This document shows positions 52,932 to 63,848 of a DNA stretch of 64,000 nt, in pieces; the stretch's first letter is position 1; the number at the start of each line of letters is the position of its first letter. The position numbers were made by a program, and so were the translations under genes. The stretch spans positions 2,592,603-2,656,602 of the forward strand of contig NW_003314262.1 in the NCBI RefSeq assembly GCF_000143415.4, read 5' to 3'. Under the pieces are notes generated by a model, which worked only from the letters and a program-made list of their open reading frames with translations, had not been told where the DNA came from and made no database searches. Origin of the DNA: Selaginella moellendorffii. Taxonomy: Eukaryota; Streptophyta; Lycopodiopsida; Selaginellales; Selaginellaceae.

Positions 52932-53599
52932 AATTAAAATTTCAGAAAATAACTAAAAATATAGCTTTTACTTTTTTAAATTAACAATTATATATATTAT
53001 TCTAAAGATATTGTGTTCATGGCCAAGTATGTATTTATAAATTAAATTTTCTTTGCAATTAACCTTTTAATCTCTATAATATATAAAAACATCACTCACA
53101 ACCTAAATATTAGGATGAAGAGTGGGCTTAAGTTTTATTTAATGTAGTGCTATTAATTATTTTTCCCTTTTGTTTATCTAGTTTCACAAATTTAATCTTG
53201 CTATATTTATTTTTATTTTATTTGCACAAATCAAATGAATATTAAAGTTGTGAGGCTTTTTATTGTTATTATAGCAAAATGTAATATCAAAAGGAGTTGT
53301 ATTAAGGATAACTCTTAATTAATTATGCTTTTAAAGTTCTCTTACTGTTAGCATGGAAATCAGGGATGGGTGTTTTGCATGGCTTCGTGCCTAGAATTTC
53401 CAAATACAAAGCCTTTTTTTTTATCTAAATGCTCTTCAGTATTAATACTGCCTTGCAAGACTGAAAGTGCAATGTGGATTCCCATTTTGCAACATCATTC
53501 CAACTAAAGTTTAAAGTTAGCATAATTATAAATAATATTACAAGTCATCCTTTTCATTTTTAATTAAACTAATTAAAAAGGCACCTTTTTGAGAATAAG
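52932..53599. repeat. AT-rich unit spacer before Dof-like copy F
   Basis: Equivalent of 31036-31703. No gene. Confidence 0.6.
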
Positions 53600-53645
53600 T
53601 ATAAATGTGTGGACCCAGAATGTGTACACTAGGGTTTATTGCATC

Positions 53646-54242
53646 ATGAAGAGAAAGGCGCAGGACGCAGAGATCCCCATGCTCGATGATCTGGAAGACG
53701 AGGTCCAAGGCGACGGATGGGAGTACGAGGGAGGCTTGGCTTGCCCTCCTTGGGACCCGGAAGCTCTCAAAAGCTTCTGTGCCATGGAGGACTGGTGTGG
53801 AGAGCCGGTGATGGCGAGAGTCAAGCCCAAAGAGCCCGCGAACAAGCCCAAGATTTCGAGCAATCCCGAGAGGCCAGAGACTCTGAGCAAGCCCAAGAGA
53901 AAGAGTTCGAGCGAGCCCAAGACTCCAAGCGAGCCCAAGCGGCCAAATATTTCGAGCGAGCCCAAGAGGCCCAAGACTTCGAAAAGCTGTGGTGGTGAGG
54001 CCAAGACGAGGAAGAACGCGTCCGCAAAGGTGACGCCCGAGCTGCGAGCGCTGCTAGCGAAGGTGAGAGCTACGCTGCCCGAGCAAATCGACTGCCCGTG
54101 GTGTGGGCGCATCTGGTGCACGAGGTTCTACGATTTCAACAATTACAAGCCTGGGCAGCCGAGGTACCACTGTAAGCCATGCAAGCTTACCTGGACCAAA
54201 GACAAGGTGCCAAGGCCAAGGAGCAAAAGGCTAGCATTCTAG
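53646..54242 (+). CDS. Dof-like zinc-finger protein, copy F
   Basis: 198 aa, the shortest copy, intact. Two deletions in the SEPKRPKT linker relative to B leave ..SSEPKTPSEPKRPN.. and ..KRPKTSKSCGG... The 3' end is of the C type (RSKRLAF plus the 75-bp flank). It is followed by the intact carrier gene. Confidence 0.68.
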   Translation: MKRKAQDAEIPMLDDLEDEVQGDGWEYEGGLACPPWDPEALKSFCAMEDWCGEPVMARVKPKEPANKPKISSNPERPETLSKPKRKSSSEPKTPSEPKRPNISSEPKRPKTSKSCGGEAKTRKNASAKVTPELRALLAKVRATLPEQIDCPWCGRIWCTRFYDFNNYKPGQPRYHCKPCKLTWTKDKVPRPRSKRLAF

Positions 54243-54667
54243 ACCATCGATCCACATGTTTCTTCTCACCTTAGATCAAAGAATCATATACAAACTTTTC
54301 TTACACGCTCGCTCATTGGAGTTTGTCTGTGAGCGCGTTGTTGGCACTGGAAAGAAAGAACGAAGGGGAATTTGATTTACCAGAATTTCTAGCTTGCTAC
54401 ACCCACTTGGAATATCAGAAATGAAGAAACGAGGAAAAGAAAAGAAAAGAAAACAGAACGCTACGTTTATACACCACGCATCTTTAAAATTTTAAAGCTT
54501 TTTGGATTCATAGTATAAAGCAAGAACAATGTAGGCAAAGTATTGCAACTTCAAACAGTAGAGTCTTTCATAATTTGCTTCCCAAGTGCGAGAAACAACT
54601 GTAAAATTTCCAGTGTCAAAATTTTCGAAGAGCCAATACAAAGAATCTCGTGATGCTCTGCGAGGCA
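54243..54667. other. Spacer between Dof-like copy F and carrier 3' end
   Basis: Same as 35206-35625 with a 5-bp AAAAG expansion near 54440. No gene. Confidence 0.6.
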
Positions 54668-55916
54668 TCAATCCGAGCCATGACTCGCGTTCCAACTTTG
54701 CAGGAAGCTCTTACCGGCTTCGTACGTGGACCAGCTGATGGCTGCCGCAGGAGTGTGAAACAAAACTCTAGGCTTTAACCCCTTGAACAGGGCCGCCGAG
54801 CCCTCACGGCGAACAATCTCCTTCACCACTTGTGTGACGGAGCTGGTTGAATACTTGGTTGCACCGCAAACACCCTGAGAACAGCCACATCCAGAATTCA
54901 GAGCCATCGCAACTAAACTAGCATACGAAACGAACACTCATCTACATGCACAAGCATCCTAGAACTCAAGAAAGAAACGCTAAACCAGACCACAAGAACC
55001 AACACTATAAACTCTAAACAAAAAATACAACTCTGTGAAAGCAAAACTTTCAACTTCCAATCATCTAAGAAGAGTGGAACAAAGAAACAACTGAAAGCTT
55101 GATGAAACACTCGCTCTCAGAGAGAAAAGAGACACATACCTGGCACTGGAGCCTCGTCTTGACAACATCAAACGGGGTAGTGATCCCACTCGCCAGCGCT
55201 CCGGCGGTGCCACCGGCGGCAACATGCGTCAACAAGTGATCGTCCCCAGCCTGATCCGGATACAACTCGGACAAGATCTTCTTGGCAGCCTCATACGCCG
55301 CAAAGTGTACCCCGGTGAACGGAATGTTCATCAAAACCGTGGTCCTGTACGAGGCGTAGAACCCCGCAAGCCCCTCGCTCCTGTAAATCCTCGCAACGCA
55401 GTCCGCCACCCCCTGGTATGGACTCCGGCTTAGCTGCAACCGCTGCTTCACCACGTCCATGGGCGTGAGCACCGTGTCGCTAGCGACGGTGGCGCAAGCC
55501 CCGGACGCCATATGAGCTAGAGGCTGGTGGCCATCGCGGTTGCCTCCAAACTTCTCCTTGAAGAACTCGTAGCATCCAAAGTAGACCGCGTGGGACGGCC
55601 CAGCGCCGAGAACCATGGCTCCCAATCCTCGGTAGAACCCCGCCAGACCTTCCAGGCGCATGATCGATCCCACTGCCTTGGTGAGCGATGGAACTGGGGA
55701 GCCGCACGGGCAGGACGAAGGAGCCGATAGCATCTGCACGCGCGTCTTGACAGTGTCGACCGGGAACATTGCCGTGTGCTCTACCACGCCGGCGATGGAT
55801 CCCGCCAGCATGTATTGCCGAAATCCCAAGCCGTCGTGGGGACCTTTCTCGTGCGCCATTGCTCTAGCGTAGGCGGCGCCACTGATGGACAGCGGGAGAT
55901 TTGTCTCTGCTGCCAT
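54668..55916 (-). CDS. Mitoferrin-like mitochondrial carrier
   Basis: Inner-membrane carrier, closest to mitoferrins, which import iron into mitochondria. Exon 1 is 55140-55916 and exon 2 is 54668-54874 on the minus strand, 327 aa. Three tandem repeats each carry the carrier signature: PVDTVKTR, PMDVVKQR and PFDVVKTR. Mitoferrin-type phrases are GSIAGVVEHTAMFPVDTVKT, GAGPSHAVYF, FYASYRTTVLMNIPFTGVHF and the exon-2 start GVCGATKYS, with FHTPAAAISWSTYE at the end. The ATG at 55916 is chosen by the start of similarity; an in-frame ATG at 56129 would add about 70 residues translated from the leader. This is the intact partner of the broken copy at 35.6 kb. Confidence 0.9.
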
Positions 55917-56760
55917 TGCCAATGGCGCTGCTGCCCTGAGAGGATCCAAAATCGCGAGAGAGAGAGAGAGATCAAACCGATGGATCGCCCGAGATTTCCC
56001 TGAAACGTACCATGAGATCGAGCGAGCAAGCACGCGCCAATGCTGCCGATGCCAATGCCGATACCGCGCGGCGCAGGTTAGAATAAAAACCCTAATCCTC
56101 TTCTCCTCACCCGGAGCCCTATCTTTCAAATGGACGGCACAGCTTGCGCCACGTGGTACCTCAAATTCGGTGCCATGTCACAAAACACGTCAGCTTGTGG
56201 GCCAAGTGGCCATACATATTTGCGCCACGTGGAAGGTATATTTTCTACATCTGTACCTTGTTTGCCATAGCGATGGTGGGTCCTTTATACTTTATTTGGT
56301 GTTGTCCAATCTCCTCAGCGCTTTCATATCAAATCTTTTCGCCCCAGTCGTCAACCCCAAATTGAAATGCAAGCTGCAAGGACAAAAAGCCGCAAAATCC
56401 CCCGGTTTAGCTCTAATGCCCCCGATTAGCCGCGCCTTAGCTCCTAAATTCCAATTGGCCGCTCTAATCCCACCGGCATTGTACCCTGTCCTCCACACCA
56501 GAAATACATACACGGTGACTTCACTCACCACGGTACACACTTGCCACAAAACGTGGTGACCCCGGCCCCCCAAAAAGGGAAAGCTTTCCCTCCCTGGCCA
56601 TGGCTGCCAGGTGATAAAATCGGGAAATAAAGCCCCGGCCACGTGGCGTCACGCGGGTCGCAATCCTCCGCCGCGTCACGCGCCACGTCGGGCGACGACG
56701 TGGCATGGCCCCCACGGTACGGACGGCGAGCGCCGTTAGATTAGCGGAATCTTAGACGGA
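55917..56760. promoter_or_regulatory. Carrier promoter region with ACGT-core boxes
   Basis: Three CCACGTGG boxes (56149-56156, 56225-56232 and 56639-56646) plus CCACGTCG at 56683 and GACGTGGC near 56698. ACGT-core elements are bound by bZIP factors (G-box / ABA-response type). A GA-rich run (GAGAGAGAGAGAG) lies at 55958-55970 in the leader. Which gene the distal boxes serve is unclear. Confidence 0.4.
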
Positions 56761-57860
56761 GTTATTACGCTGCTCATCGTTGTTGCCAAAAATCCTAGCG
56801 ACGAGCGCCCGCCAGGGGCGGCCGTCCACCGCCTTGATTCCTCCTCGCTCCATTCCTCGCTCGATTCGCGATTGATTGATTGATCTCTCTTTCTTGCTCC
56901 TCGCCTCGGGCTCGCGCTCTGATTTCTAGGATTTCCTCCGCTGCCGCATTACTGCGGGCCTCGTGAATATTACGCGCGATTGTACACGCCAGGGCGGAAG
57001 AACAGGCGCCAGCCAGCGCTCCCCCCCTTCCAAATTCCGGAATCCGGATGCCTGCGCTGGGATCGAGGCGCGGCGAGCGAGAGAGAGAGAGAGAGAGAGC
57101 GCTGCCAGTGGCGGAGGCTGGAACTAGGCCAGGCCAACAGATTCTCGAGAGCGCCGTTTTGCTGTTCTGGTCGGAGGCGTGAAGATCTTCGCCCGTGCCG
57201 TGCCGTGCCGTGCCGTGCCGTTCCTCTCTTGTGAGTATAAATCTTTAAGTCTGTCTGTGAGTGTGTGTGGGAGGAAGAGCGAGAGAGAGGGAAGAGCGTC
57301 GTCGTCGTCGTCGTCTTCAAGTGGAAAGAAGGTTTTTCTTTCTTTTGTTTGTCTCATGGAAAAAAGAGAGAGTGTGGGTGTGCATTTTCGGGATCCGGGT
57401 ATACTGGCTTTCATCCATTCCTTCTTCTTCTTCTTCTTCTCTTTGCTTACTTCCTTCAAAGCTCCTCGTCTCTCCTCGCTGCTGCTGCTGCTAGAGCGAT
57501 ACCAGCATTCTAGATCCAGTCGCGAGCGAAAAACGATAAAACACAAGAGGAGATTGAGCTTGTCAATGGTCGCTGGATTAAAATGTGGTGACAGGTTTGA
57601 GCTTGGTAACAGGGGAACCTAGACTGTAATTTGCTGCTTGCTTTGATTCCCTTCGTCCTTCCACCGCCATTCCAGTCTTTGCAGTCACTGTTTCCGAAAA
57701 GTTTCGAGAAAAGGAAGAACACTGCTTGGACGCAAGCTCGTCTTGACTCGTTGTGGTGGTTTGGATTTGTGCATTTGCGCCAAGGATTTCGAGTTTCTTG
57801 TCTGCTTTCGTCTGGAGGAGATCGATGTATGCTTGTGCTCTAGGTTCCCTTGTTTCCAAA
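56761..57860. other. Simple-repeat-rich stretch, possible transcribed leader
   Basis: Contains (GA)n at about 57079-57098, five CGTGC units at about 57194-57220, (CGT)n at about 57299-57316 and (TTC)n at 57420-57440. GC-rich and pyrimidine-rich like a 5' leader. No coding gene recognised; the ORFs seen follow the repeats. Confidence 0.5.
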
Positions 57861-57972
57861 TTCAAGTCTGGTACCAGTCAAGAAGTTTTCTGTTTGATTC
57901 TCGATTCAGAGCTTGGTTCAAGTCTGGTACCAGTCAAGAAGTTTTCTGTTTGATTCTCGATTCAGAGCGTGG
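57861..57972 (+). repeat. 56-bp tandem duplication
   Basis: Two adjacent copies of a 56-bp unit starting TTCAAGTCTGGTACCAG (57861 and 57917), differing only near the end (GAGCTTGG versus GAGCGTGG). Confidence 0.85.
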
Positions 57973-58003
57973 AGCTTACACAATTCGCGCATCGCACGCA
58001 GCA

Positions 58004-58859
58004 TGGTGAGAAAAGGATCTATCAAAGTCCTTTACTGTTCAAGAACAGGTGCCTGCTTCCAAATTTCTTATCTTTTCGTACTTGGCTATTCCTTGACGGT
58101 GCCATTTTGCTTTTGTCCTCTAGGCATGCAGCGAGGAGCAAGTGATCGTCCGGCACGCCTCTTCTTTTTGTATCCATGGTATATACTCTTCGATGAATCT
58201 ATCTAATTCCTGCTGGTTTTGATAGATGCAGTGGAGTCGCTTTTGTTCTTGCCTGGTGATGCATCTCCGAGTTTCATCGAGGGTCACTGGAGACTTTTGT
58301 CTGAGAGAGAGAACACTTGCCTTCGCCTGGAGACTTTTCGCATTGCTTGCCTTTGTTTACAGTGCCCGACCTGCCTAGTGCACATAGTATATGCGCTGCA
58401 TCCACATATTTTGCATTATTTGGAGCATGATTTGTCTGCTCGCAGGGTCGACATATCTGATTGGGATTACTGAATTTTGTTTAGCATTTTGCATTCCTGT
58501 CCCGGGACATATGCCTGAGATTTCATTGCAGTTGCCCAGTTTTCTATACTAAACCGCCTCGCAGCAGCAAACTCAAGCTCATGGCTTCCTTTCTTTTCTG
58601 CAATCCTTTAGCTGTCCTTCTCGTGTTGACGTTTACAATTTTTATCCAGCCGATAAGAGTGATGGTGAGATGCATAGATATATATGTACATTGATGCCAC
58701 TGGATACTATCTCGTCTTACCACCCGGATGCAGAAAGGAGAGCGATTTCAGCTGAAAGCGATGGGAAAAGCACCCAAGCTGGATGATCTCAAAGTCAGGC
58801 CTCCGAGTCCTCCAACACCTTGGAAGGTATCCAAATCTAAGTTCCAGTTCCTGATATAA
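58004..58859 (+). other. Possible small spliced transcript(s), unrecognised
   Basis: ATG at 58004 opens MVRKGSIKVLYCSRTG, followed by a GTGCCT...CTCTAG intron (about 58050-58124) and an open exon (MQRGASDRPARLFFLYP). Separately, 58728-58859 is a 43-codon ORF starting MQKGERFQLKAMGKAPK and rich in Pro at the centre (RPPSPPTPWK), with a possible donor after TGGAAG. I do not recognise either. Evidence is only open frames and splice-like signals. Confidence 0.2.
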
Positions 58860-59968
58860 CCTCGCTCACCGATTCTCTACTGATTTGTCAAGGAATCTTT
58901 TCCTTTTGCGTGCCTCGGAACCATAAAGCCCGTGTCATATACCATTCCTGTGCTGCTGCTCCTGCTGCTGCTACTGCTCCTGCTGCTCCTCTGCCGCATT
59001 GAAGGTGCGTGTTTTTCAAAGGTAGAGAGACATGGGAAGTTCTAGAGTCAAGTGAAATGATTTGTCCAAGCTGTGCTGCTCGTGTCTACGTTTTTTAGAT
59101 GTTATTTTGCATATAGTAGTCATATGCAGTAGTAGCATAGCAGCAGCATTGGGACGACGCACTTCACTTTGCCACCGTTATCCATGCATGCATTTCTATT
59201 TCTACTTAGTCACACAAGCACACAGAAGGAGGAGGACTTCTTTTTTCTTGGGCGCCTGCCTTGACGTTTGTGGAAAAGAATAGCTATGCTTGGGCTGATC
59301 TGGTATGGAATAGCAGCGTAGCTGTGCAAGGCATTTGTAAATGCTGAAGGTGCATTTAATCTTGGAAGGAAAGGCCTTTGCTGATATCATTAAAGTAATC
59401 CGTAAGGCCAGAGGTCCATTTTCTTGGAGACAGTAAAGCCATTGAATTCAATGTCTTTTGTAGTATAGTAGTAGTCGTAGTAGTAGCAGCAGTAGTAGTG
59501 TTGCTTGCACCTTCCATGTCTTTTTATATCAGGTGTGTGTGGGCCTTGGGACTGGAGTCGTCGCATTTCTTTCTTTCCAAGCTCTCTGATTGTCCATCGC
59601 GTCCATCGCTATTAGAGCTAATCTCTCCGGGAATGTTTACAGGGGCCTCAGTTACTCCAGGCAGGGAAAGGAATCCTAACGTTTGGATACGCCGGTGCTC
59701 TTTTGTTGGGATCGATAAGCAAGCATCCACCAGGAGCAACGGTTTACTGGTATGAATGTGCTATAAAAAAAAAAAAAAATCCATAAACACCATCACCACC
59801 AGATCGTCTTACAGGTATTTTAGCAGTCCCCCTCTGCAGACAAAGAGAAAGGGAAGGCAACGAGCCAAAGGTACTTGCAACGTCTCAATACATATAGCAT
59901 GGAATGAACAAATGTGATTGTGATGTTCTGGCCCTTTTGCAGCAGAAGTTCAAAAATGGGGGATTGTG

Positions 59969-60004
<36 letters not shown>

Positions 60005-61587
60005 TGCTGCACTGCAGCAGGTTTATGCAACACCAACACCACAGGAGGTAAAATTCAAAAGCCACTCCGTCTTTACCTCTTCTGCAACTTGGGCTTTCAG
60101 CTACAGTTCTGCACCCTGCTCGTCCTGCTTCTTTGGCATCTTTCCACTCGCCTTTCTCTTTATCTGGCCCATTTGCAAAACCAGGGAGCGTTTCCAAACC
60201 GGCCAGTCAGTCTCCCCATCTCGCTCGCTCTTTTCACTCCCTCTCAAAGCAACAAACAACTTGTACAAGAGAAGCTCGTAAACATTTACGATCCCTCGGT
60301 CGCTCGCGCTCGCTTCGTTCGCACACTCGCTCGTAAAGTCGCCATCAAAGTTGCATAGCTTTCGTCCTGTGCACTTTCGTCCTGCTTGCTGCTACATTTG
60401 TCTCTCCCTTTTTTTCTTTTTTTTTTCTTCTGCCAGGCTTGGTATTTTAAACCCGCCGCCGAACGGCTTCTAAATCTGAAGCCTGCCTTCTAAATTTGAA
60501 TTATCCGCATCAGGCATATATGTGTGAGAGTCTGTGTGCAGCTGGTACTCGCTCGGGTACCGCAGAAAAGCCTCGTTCATAATGTAACCTGCAATGATTT
60601 GGCATCAGTCAGTTTCCTCACTTATAATACTTGTCTAACCTGCATTTACTCCCCAGCTCTATGGCTATAGCCCTCCTATAGACCACCATGTCAAAGTTCT
60701 CGTCTTTTAACTATACTGTTCGCCTTCACTTTGATGGGTGCATTTCTCTTCTTTCCAGCTCGTAGCCCAATGAGATTCTTGAACGAATTTTGGGAGGGAT
60801 CACACATATCCCAGCTCCAGAGACAACATCATTTTCTATCCAGCCAAAATCCCATGGCATCATTGGAATAAATAGTGATCTTGTAGACAAGTCATAAGAG
60901 GATTGGAATCAGGCTTTTACATTTCTAAGCAAGTTTGGTTTGATATACCTATACCTTTTTACCTTTTCTTCAAAGTAGCACTAGTACCCTAAATCAAGTT
61001 GCAATTTTCCTCCCGTGCGGATCACCCAGAAAGAAGTGTCTACTGCATTCGTTCCGATAGAGGCAACTTTTCCAACCCACTTTCGTTGGTTAATTGATTC
61101 AGCGTGCTTTCGGCTGGAAAGATCTGCGCTGCAAGCAAGCATCGGTGACAATACACAAAAACTATGGTTTAGCTACAACCCAGAAAATGAAAAAAAAAAG
61201 AAAAAAGAGGAGCATTCTCTGTAAAAGGTTAGACACAACATGGAAAGGATTAGCACAGCACAGCGAGAAAGCTAATCACTCACAGCCTTAGAAGCGTCAT
61301 ACCATTGTAGTAGACGATTATGAAAGGAAAAACTTTAAAGAAAAACCTCTACAAAAACGAACACACAAAACGTTAATAGTGTCAACTGTGTCAGTCGTCA
61401 CCTGGAAAGAATTCTCGAATCTCAAACTCGTTAGAAGCGCCATGTCCACCATGCCCACCACCACTTTGGTCTTTCTCTCTCTCTCCCTCTCTCTTTTCTT
61501 TGTTGACAGCGTAGCGCTAGTAAAACAACACAAATTCATCATCATCACTATCATCAGCCTGCGCAGATTCAAACAAAAAAAAACGAC
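58860..61587. other. Intergenic stretch with microsatellites
   Basis: No gene recognised. Contains (CTG)n-like CTGCTGCTCCTGCTGCTG at about 58950-58990, GTAGTAGTAGCAGC at about 59470-59498 and a pure (CA)n of about 15 units at 59971-60001. The right end is probably SF1 3' untranslated sequence or its flank. Confidence 0.5.
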
Positions 61588-61588
61588 A

Positions 61589-61726
61589 CTGTGTTGAAGT
61601 TAGCACGGCGTTAGCAGCAACAACAAGATCAGCACAAGAATCAAACCATGGCACGAGAAAAAAAAAAAATCCAAGTAAGCGAAACGAAAAAATAAATTGC
61701 GGAGAAGTGAGTAAGATATCACATAC
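61589..61726 (-). other. Putative intron in the SF1 3' untranslated region
   Basis: On the minus strand, 10 bases after the stop codon, CTCCAG|GTATGTGA looks like a donor and CAACACAG at 61589-61596 like an acceptor, 138 bp apart. Inferred from signals only. Confidence 0.4.
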
Positions 61727-61736
61727 CTGGAGAGCC

Positions 61737-63848
61737 TTACTTCATCTTCATCTCGGACATAAACCGCTCGTACTCCGACTCCACCTGGTTAGCCGGCGGG
61801 TTCTCGGCCGCGGCGGCATTCGTGGCCCACGGAGGAACAGCCGGAGGCGGCGGTCCAGTGTAGTAGCCACCAGAGTACTGCGGAGGATAGCCATGGTACG
61901 CGGGGCCCGAGAACTCCGACCCCTGCGACGCCGCTCCCTGCGACTCTTGCGACGCTGGCGGCGGGGAGAAACCCGGCGGCGGGGGCGCTGGATCCACCGC
62001 GTACACCCCCGGCGGCGGGAACGCGTTGAAAGGTGGCGGAGGGACCGTCCCCGGCGGAGCCAGCGGGTACTGAGCGGCGTAAGGATTGAAAGGTGGCGGC
62101 GGGCCGGGACCCCACGGTGGTGGTGCCGCCATGGACCCGGGTGGCCGAGGAAACGCCGTATAGGCTCCACCGCCGCCACTTCCATCCATTCCATACGCCG
62201 CCGGGGCGCCTGGAGCCGGGGGCCGGCCAGCGATCCTCACCGCCAGCGTCTTGTCCTCGATCTTCCACCCGTTCATGCTAAACACCGCCTGGCTCGCCGC
62301 CGCCGGGTCCGTGAACTTGACGAACCCGTAGCCTTTGCTCGCGCCGGTGGTCCGGTCCTTGATCACTTTCACCTCCTCGATCTGTCCAAACGACGAGAAG
62401 AGCCGCTTCAAGGACTCGTCGTCGTACGTCGCCGGCAAGTAGCCCACGTAGAGGTTCGTATCATCGTCCTTGGGCTTCGCCGCCAGGCCCCCCGGAGCAC
62501 CACTCGGTCCCCCGAGAAGCAAAGTCGGCCCGGTGTGGCGGCCGACGCTGGCGTCGCCGCCACCGCCGCTACCGTCGGCGTTCACCTCCACCAGGAACTT
62601 CTGGTACTCCCCGTCCATCTTGTTCACCGCCGGTCCCTGCTGCGTGCAATCGCTCGTCGGGTGGCCGCCGTCGCCACACTTCGCGCACACCACCCCAGCC
62701 TTGAAAGTCGTGCTCTTCTCAGGACAGCAGTACTGCCGGTGGCCGAGCTGTCCACACTGGCGGCAGCTCTCGTCGTCCCGGATCGTCCCGTTCAGCGCCG
62801 CCAGCTCTCGCAACTGCGCTCGCTTGTGCTCGTTCCGCCCCTCCTCTACCGGCTGGAGGAGCTTCTCCACCATCCCAGCCGCCGCCTCCAGCGCCTCCTC
62901 GGTGTCCGCCTCCACCAGGACGTGCAAGTCCTCGTTCTCGGACGGATCCGGCTTAACGTCCCTCTTCTGGTGCGTTCTTCCTTCTTTCACAGACCCTTTC
63001 CCGCGGATCACGATCTTCGCTCCAGTCTCCTTCTCCATCCTCTTCTGCGTGTTCCCGCGCGGCCCGATGATGAGTCCTATGAAGTTGTACCCCGGGTACT
63101 CCTTCGACGGGATGTAGAGCTTCTTCTGGAGCTTCGGAGGTTTGTAGTCAGGTGGCGGCTTGAAGTGTGGGTTCTTCTTTATCATCTCGGAGATGAGCTC
63201 GTGACGCTCCTTCGTCAGCTTCTCGCGAGCTCGATACTCTCTTGTGTTGATCCTAATGCCCATGTTGTCGTAGATGGGCTCCGGGGATGGAGACCTCGGC
63301 ATATCGGGCCGGTCGTCGTAGAGCTGTCCCATTTGGAGCCTCCGGTTGAGCTCCAACACCTTGATATTGAGCGCTTGCATCTCGGGATCCCACTCGATCG
63401 TCGGGAAGTTCGCCAAATTCACATTGGCCAGCAGCGTCTTGGGCTCCTCCGCGGCCCATCGCGACTTCCTCTTCTTGGGGGCGGCGGCGCCGCTGCCATC
63501 GCCGCCGGGCGGCCGCTGCGGATCGATGAGTTGCAGCTGCTGCTGCTGCTGGCTTTGCTGGGGATTTTGGCCGCCGCCCTCTTCCCCGGTGGATTCCGGC
63601 TGGGGCTCCCATCGGCTCCTCCTCTTCTTACCCTCCGCCGAGCCCTGGTTCTCCACGGAGCCGCCGCGGTCGTGCCTGTGGTGGTGATGATCCGAGTCCG
63701 AGTCCGTGCTGTGGCGATCCTTGCCGTAGTGATGACGGTGGCTGTGATGCCGCTGGATACCTGGCGGGGGGCTCTCTGGGCTGCTGCTTGGCGCATACCA
63801 TCGATCGTTCCATCCCCCGGTGCTGTACGCCATGGCCGGCTGCTCCAT
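61737..63848 (-). CDS. SF1: Splicing factor 1 / branchpoint-binding protein, plant type with RRM
   Basis: Nuclear protein that recognises the intron branchpoint and contacts U2AF65 in the early spliceosome. 703 aa in one open exon. Order: His/Ser-rich N-terminus; two U2AF-ligand-like motifs KKRRSRWEP (74-82) and KKRKSRWAA (125-133); helix pair with RSPSPEP (185-191), the site phosphorylated in the animal protein; KH-QUA2 domain about 240-335 with [13 protein letters not shown]; two CCHC knuckles [14 protein letters not shown] (362-375) and [14 protein letters not shown] (388-401); RRM about 465-541 with LYVGYL and KGYGFVKF; Pro-rich tail; and the terminal [12 protein letters not shown]. The RRM is the plant-specific addition. 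The ATG at 63848 opens the first good block; MAYSTGG six codons later is an alternative start. Confidence 0.95.
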   Translation of the reverse strand: MEQPAMAYSTGGWNDRWYAPSSSPESPPPGIQRHHSHRHHYGKDRHSTDSDSDHHHHRHDRGGSVENQGSAEGKKRRSRWEPQPESTGEEGGGQNPQQSQQQQQLQLIDPQRPPGGDGSGAAAPKKRKSRWAAEEPKTLLANVNLANFPTIEWDPEMQALNIKVLELNRRLQMGQLYDDRPDMPRSPSPEPIYDNMGIRINTREYRAREKLTKERHELISEMIKKNPHFKPPPDYKPPKLQKKLYIPSKEYPGYNFIGLIIGPRGNTQKRMEKETGAKIVIRGKGSVKEGRTHQKRDVKPDPSENEDLHVLVEADTEEALEAAAGMVEKLLQPVEEGRNEHKRAQLRELAALNGTIRDDESCRQCGQLGHRQYCCPEKSTTFKAGVVCAKCGDGGHPTSDCTQQGPAVNKMDGEYQKFLVEVNADGSGGGGDASVGRHTGPTLLLGGPSGAPGGLAAKPKDDDTNLYVGYLPATYDDESLKRLFSSFGQIEEVKVIKDRTTGASKGYGFVKFTDPAAASQAVFSMNGWKIEDKTLAVRIAGRPPAPGAPAAYGMDGSGGGGAYTAFPRPPGSMAAPPPWGPGPPPPFNPYAAQYPLAPPGTVPPPPFNAFPPPGVYAVDPAPPPPGFSPPPASQESQGAASQGSEFSGPAYHGYPPQYSGGYYTGPPPPAVPPWATNAAAAENPPANQVESEYERFMSEMKMK

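Noticed and set aside
23000-54000. CRISPR-like or satellite reading of the repeats
   Set aside because: Units are kilobase-scale, gene-bearing tandem duplications in a plant genome, not short spaced repeats.
55917-56129. Extended mitoferrin start at 56129
   Set aside because: About 70 extra residues of leader-like, GA-repeat-derived sequence with no similarity to carriers.
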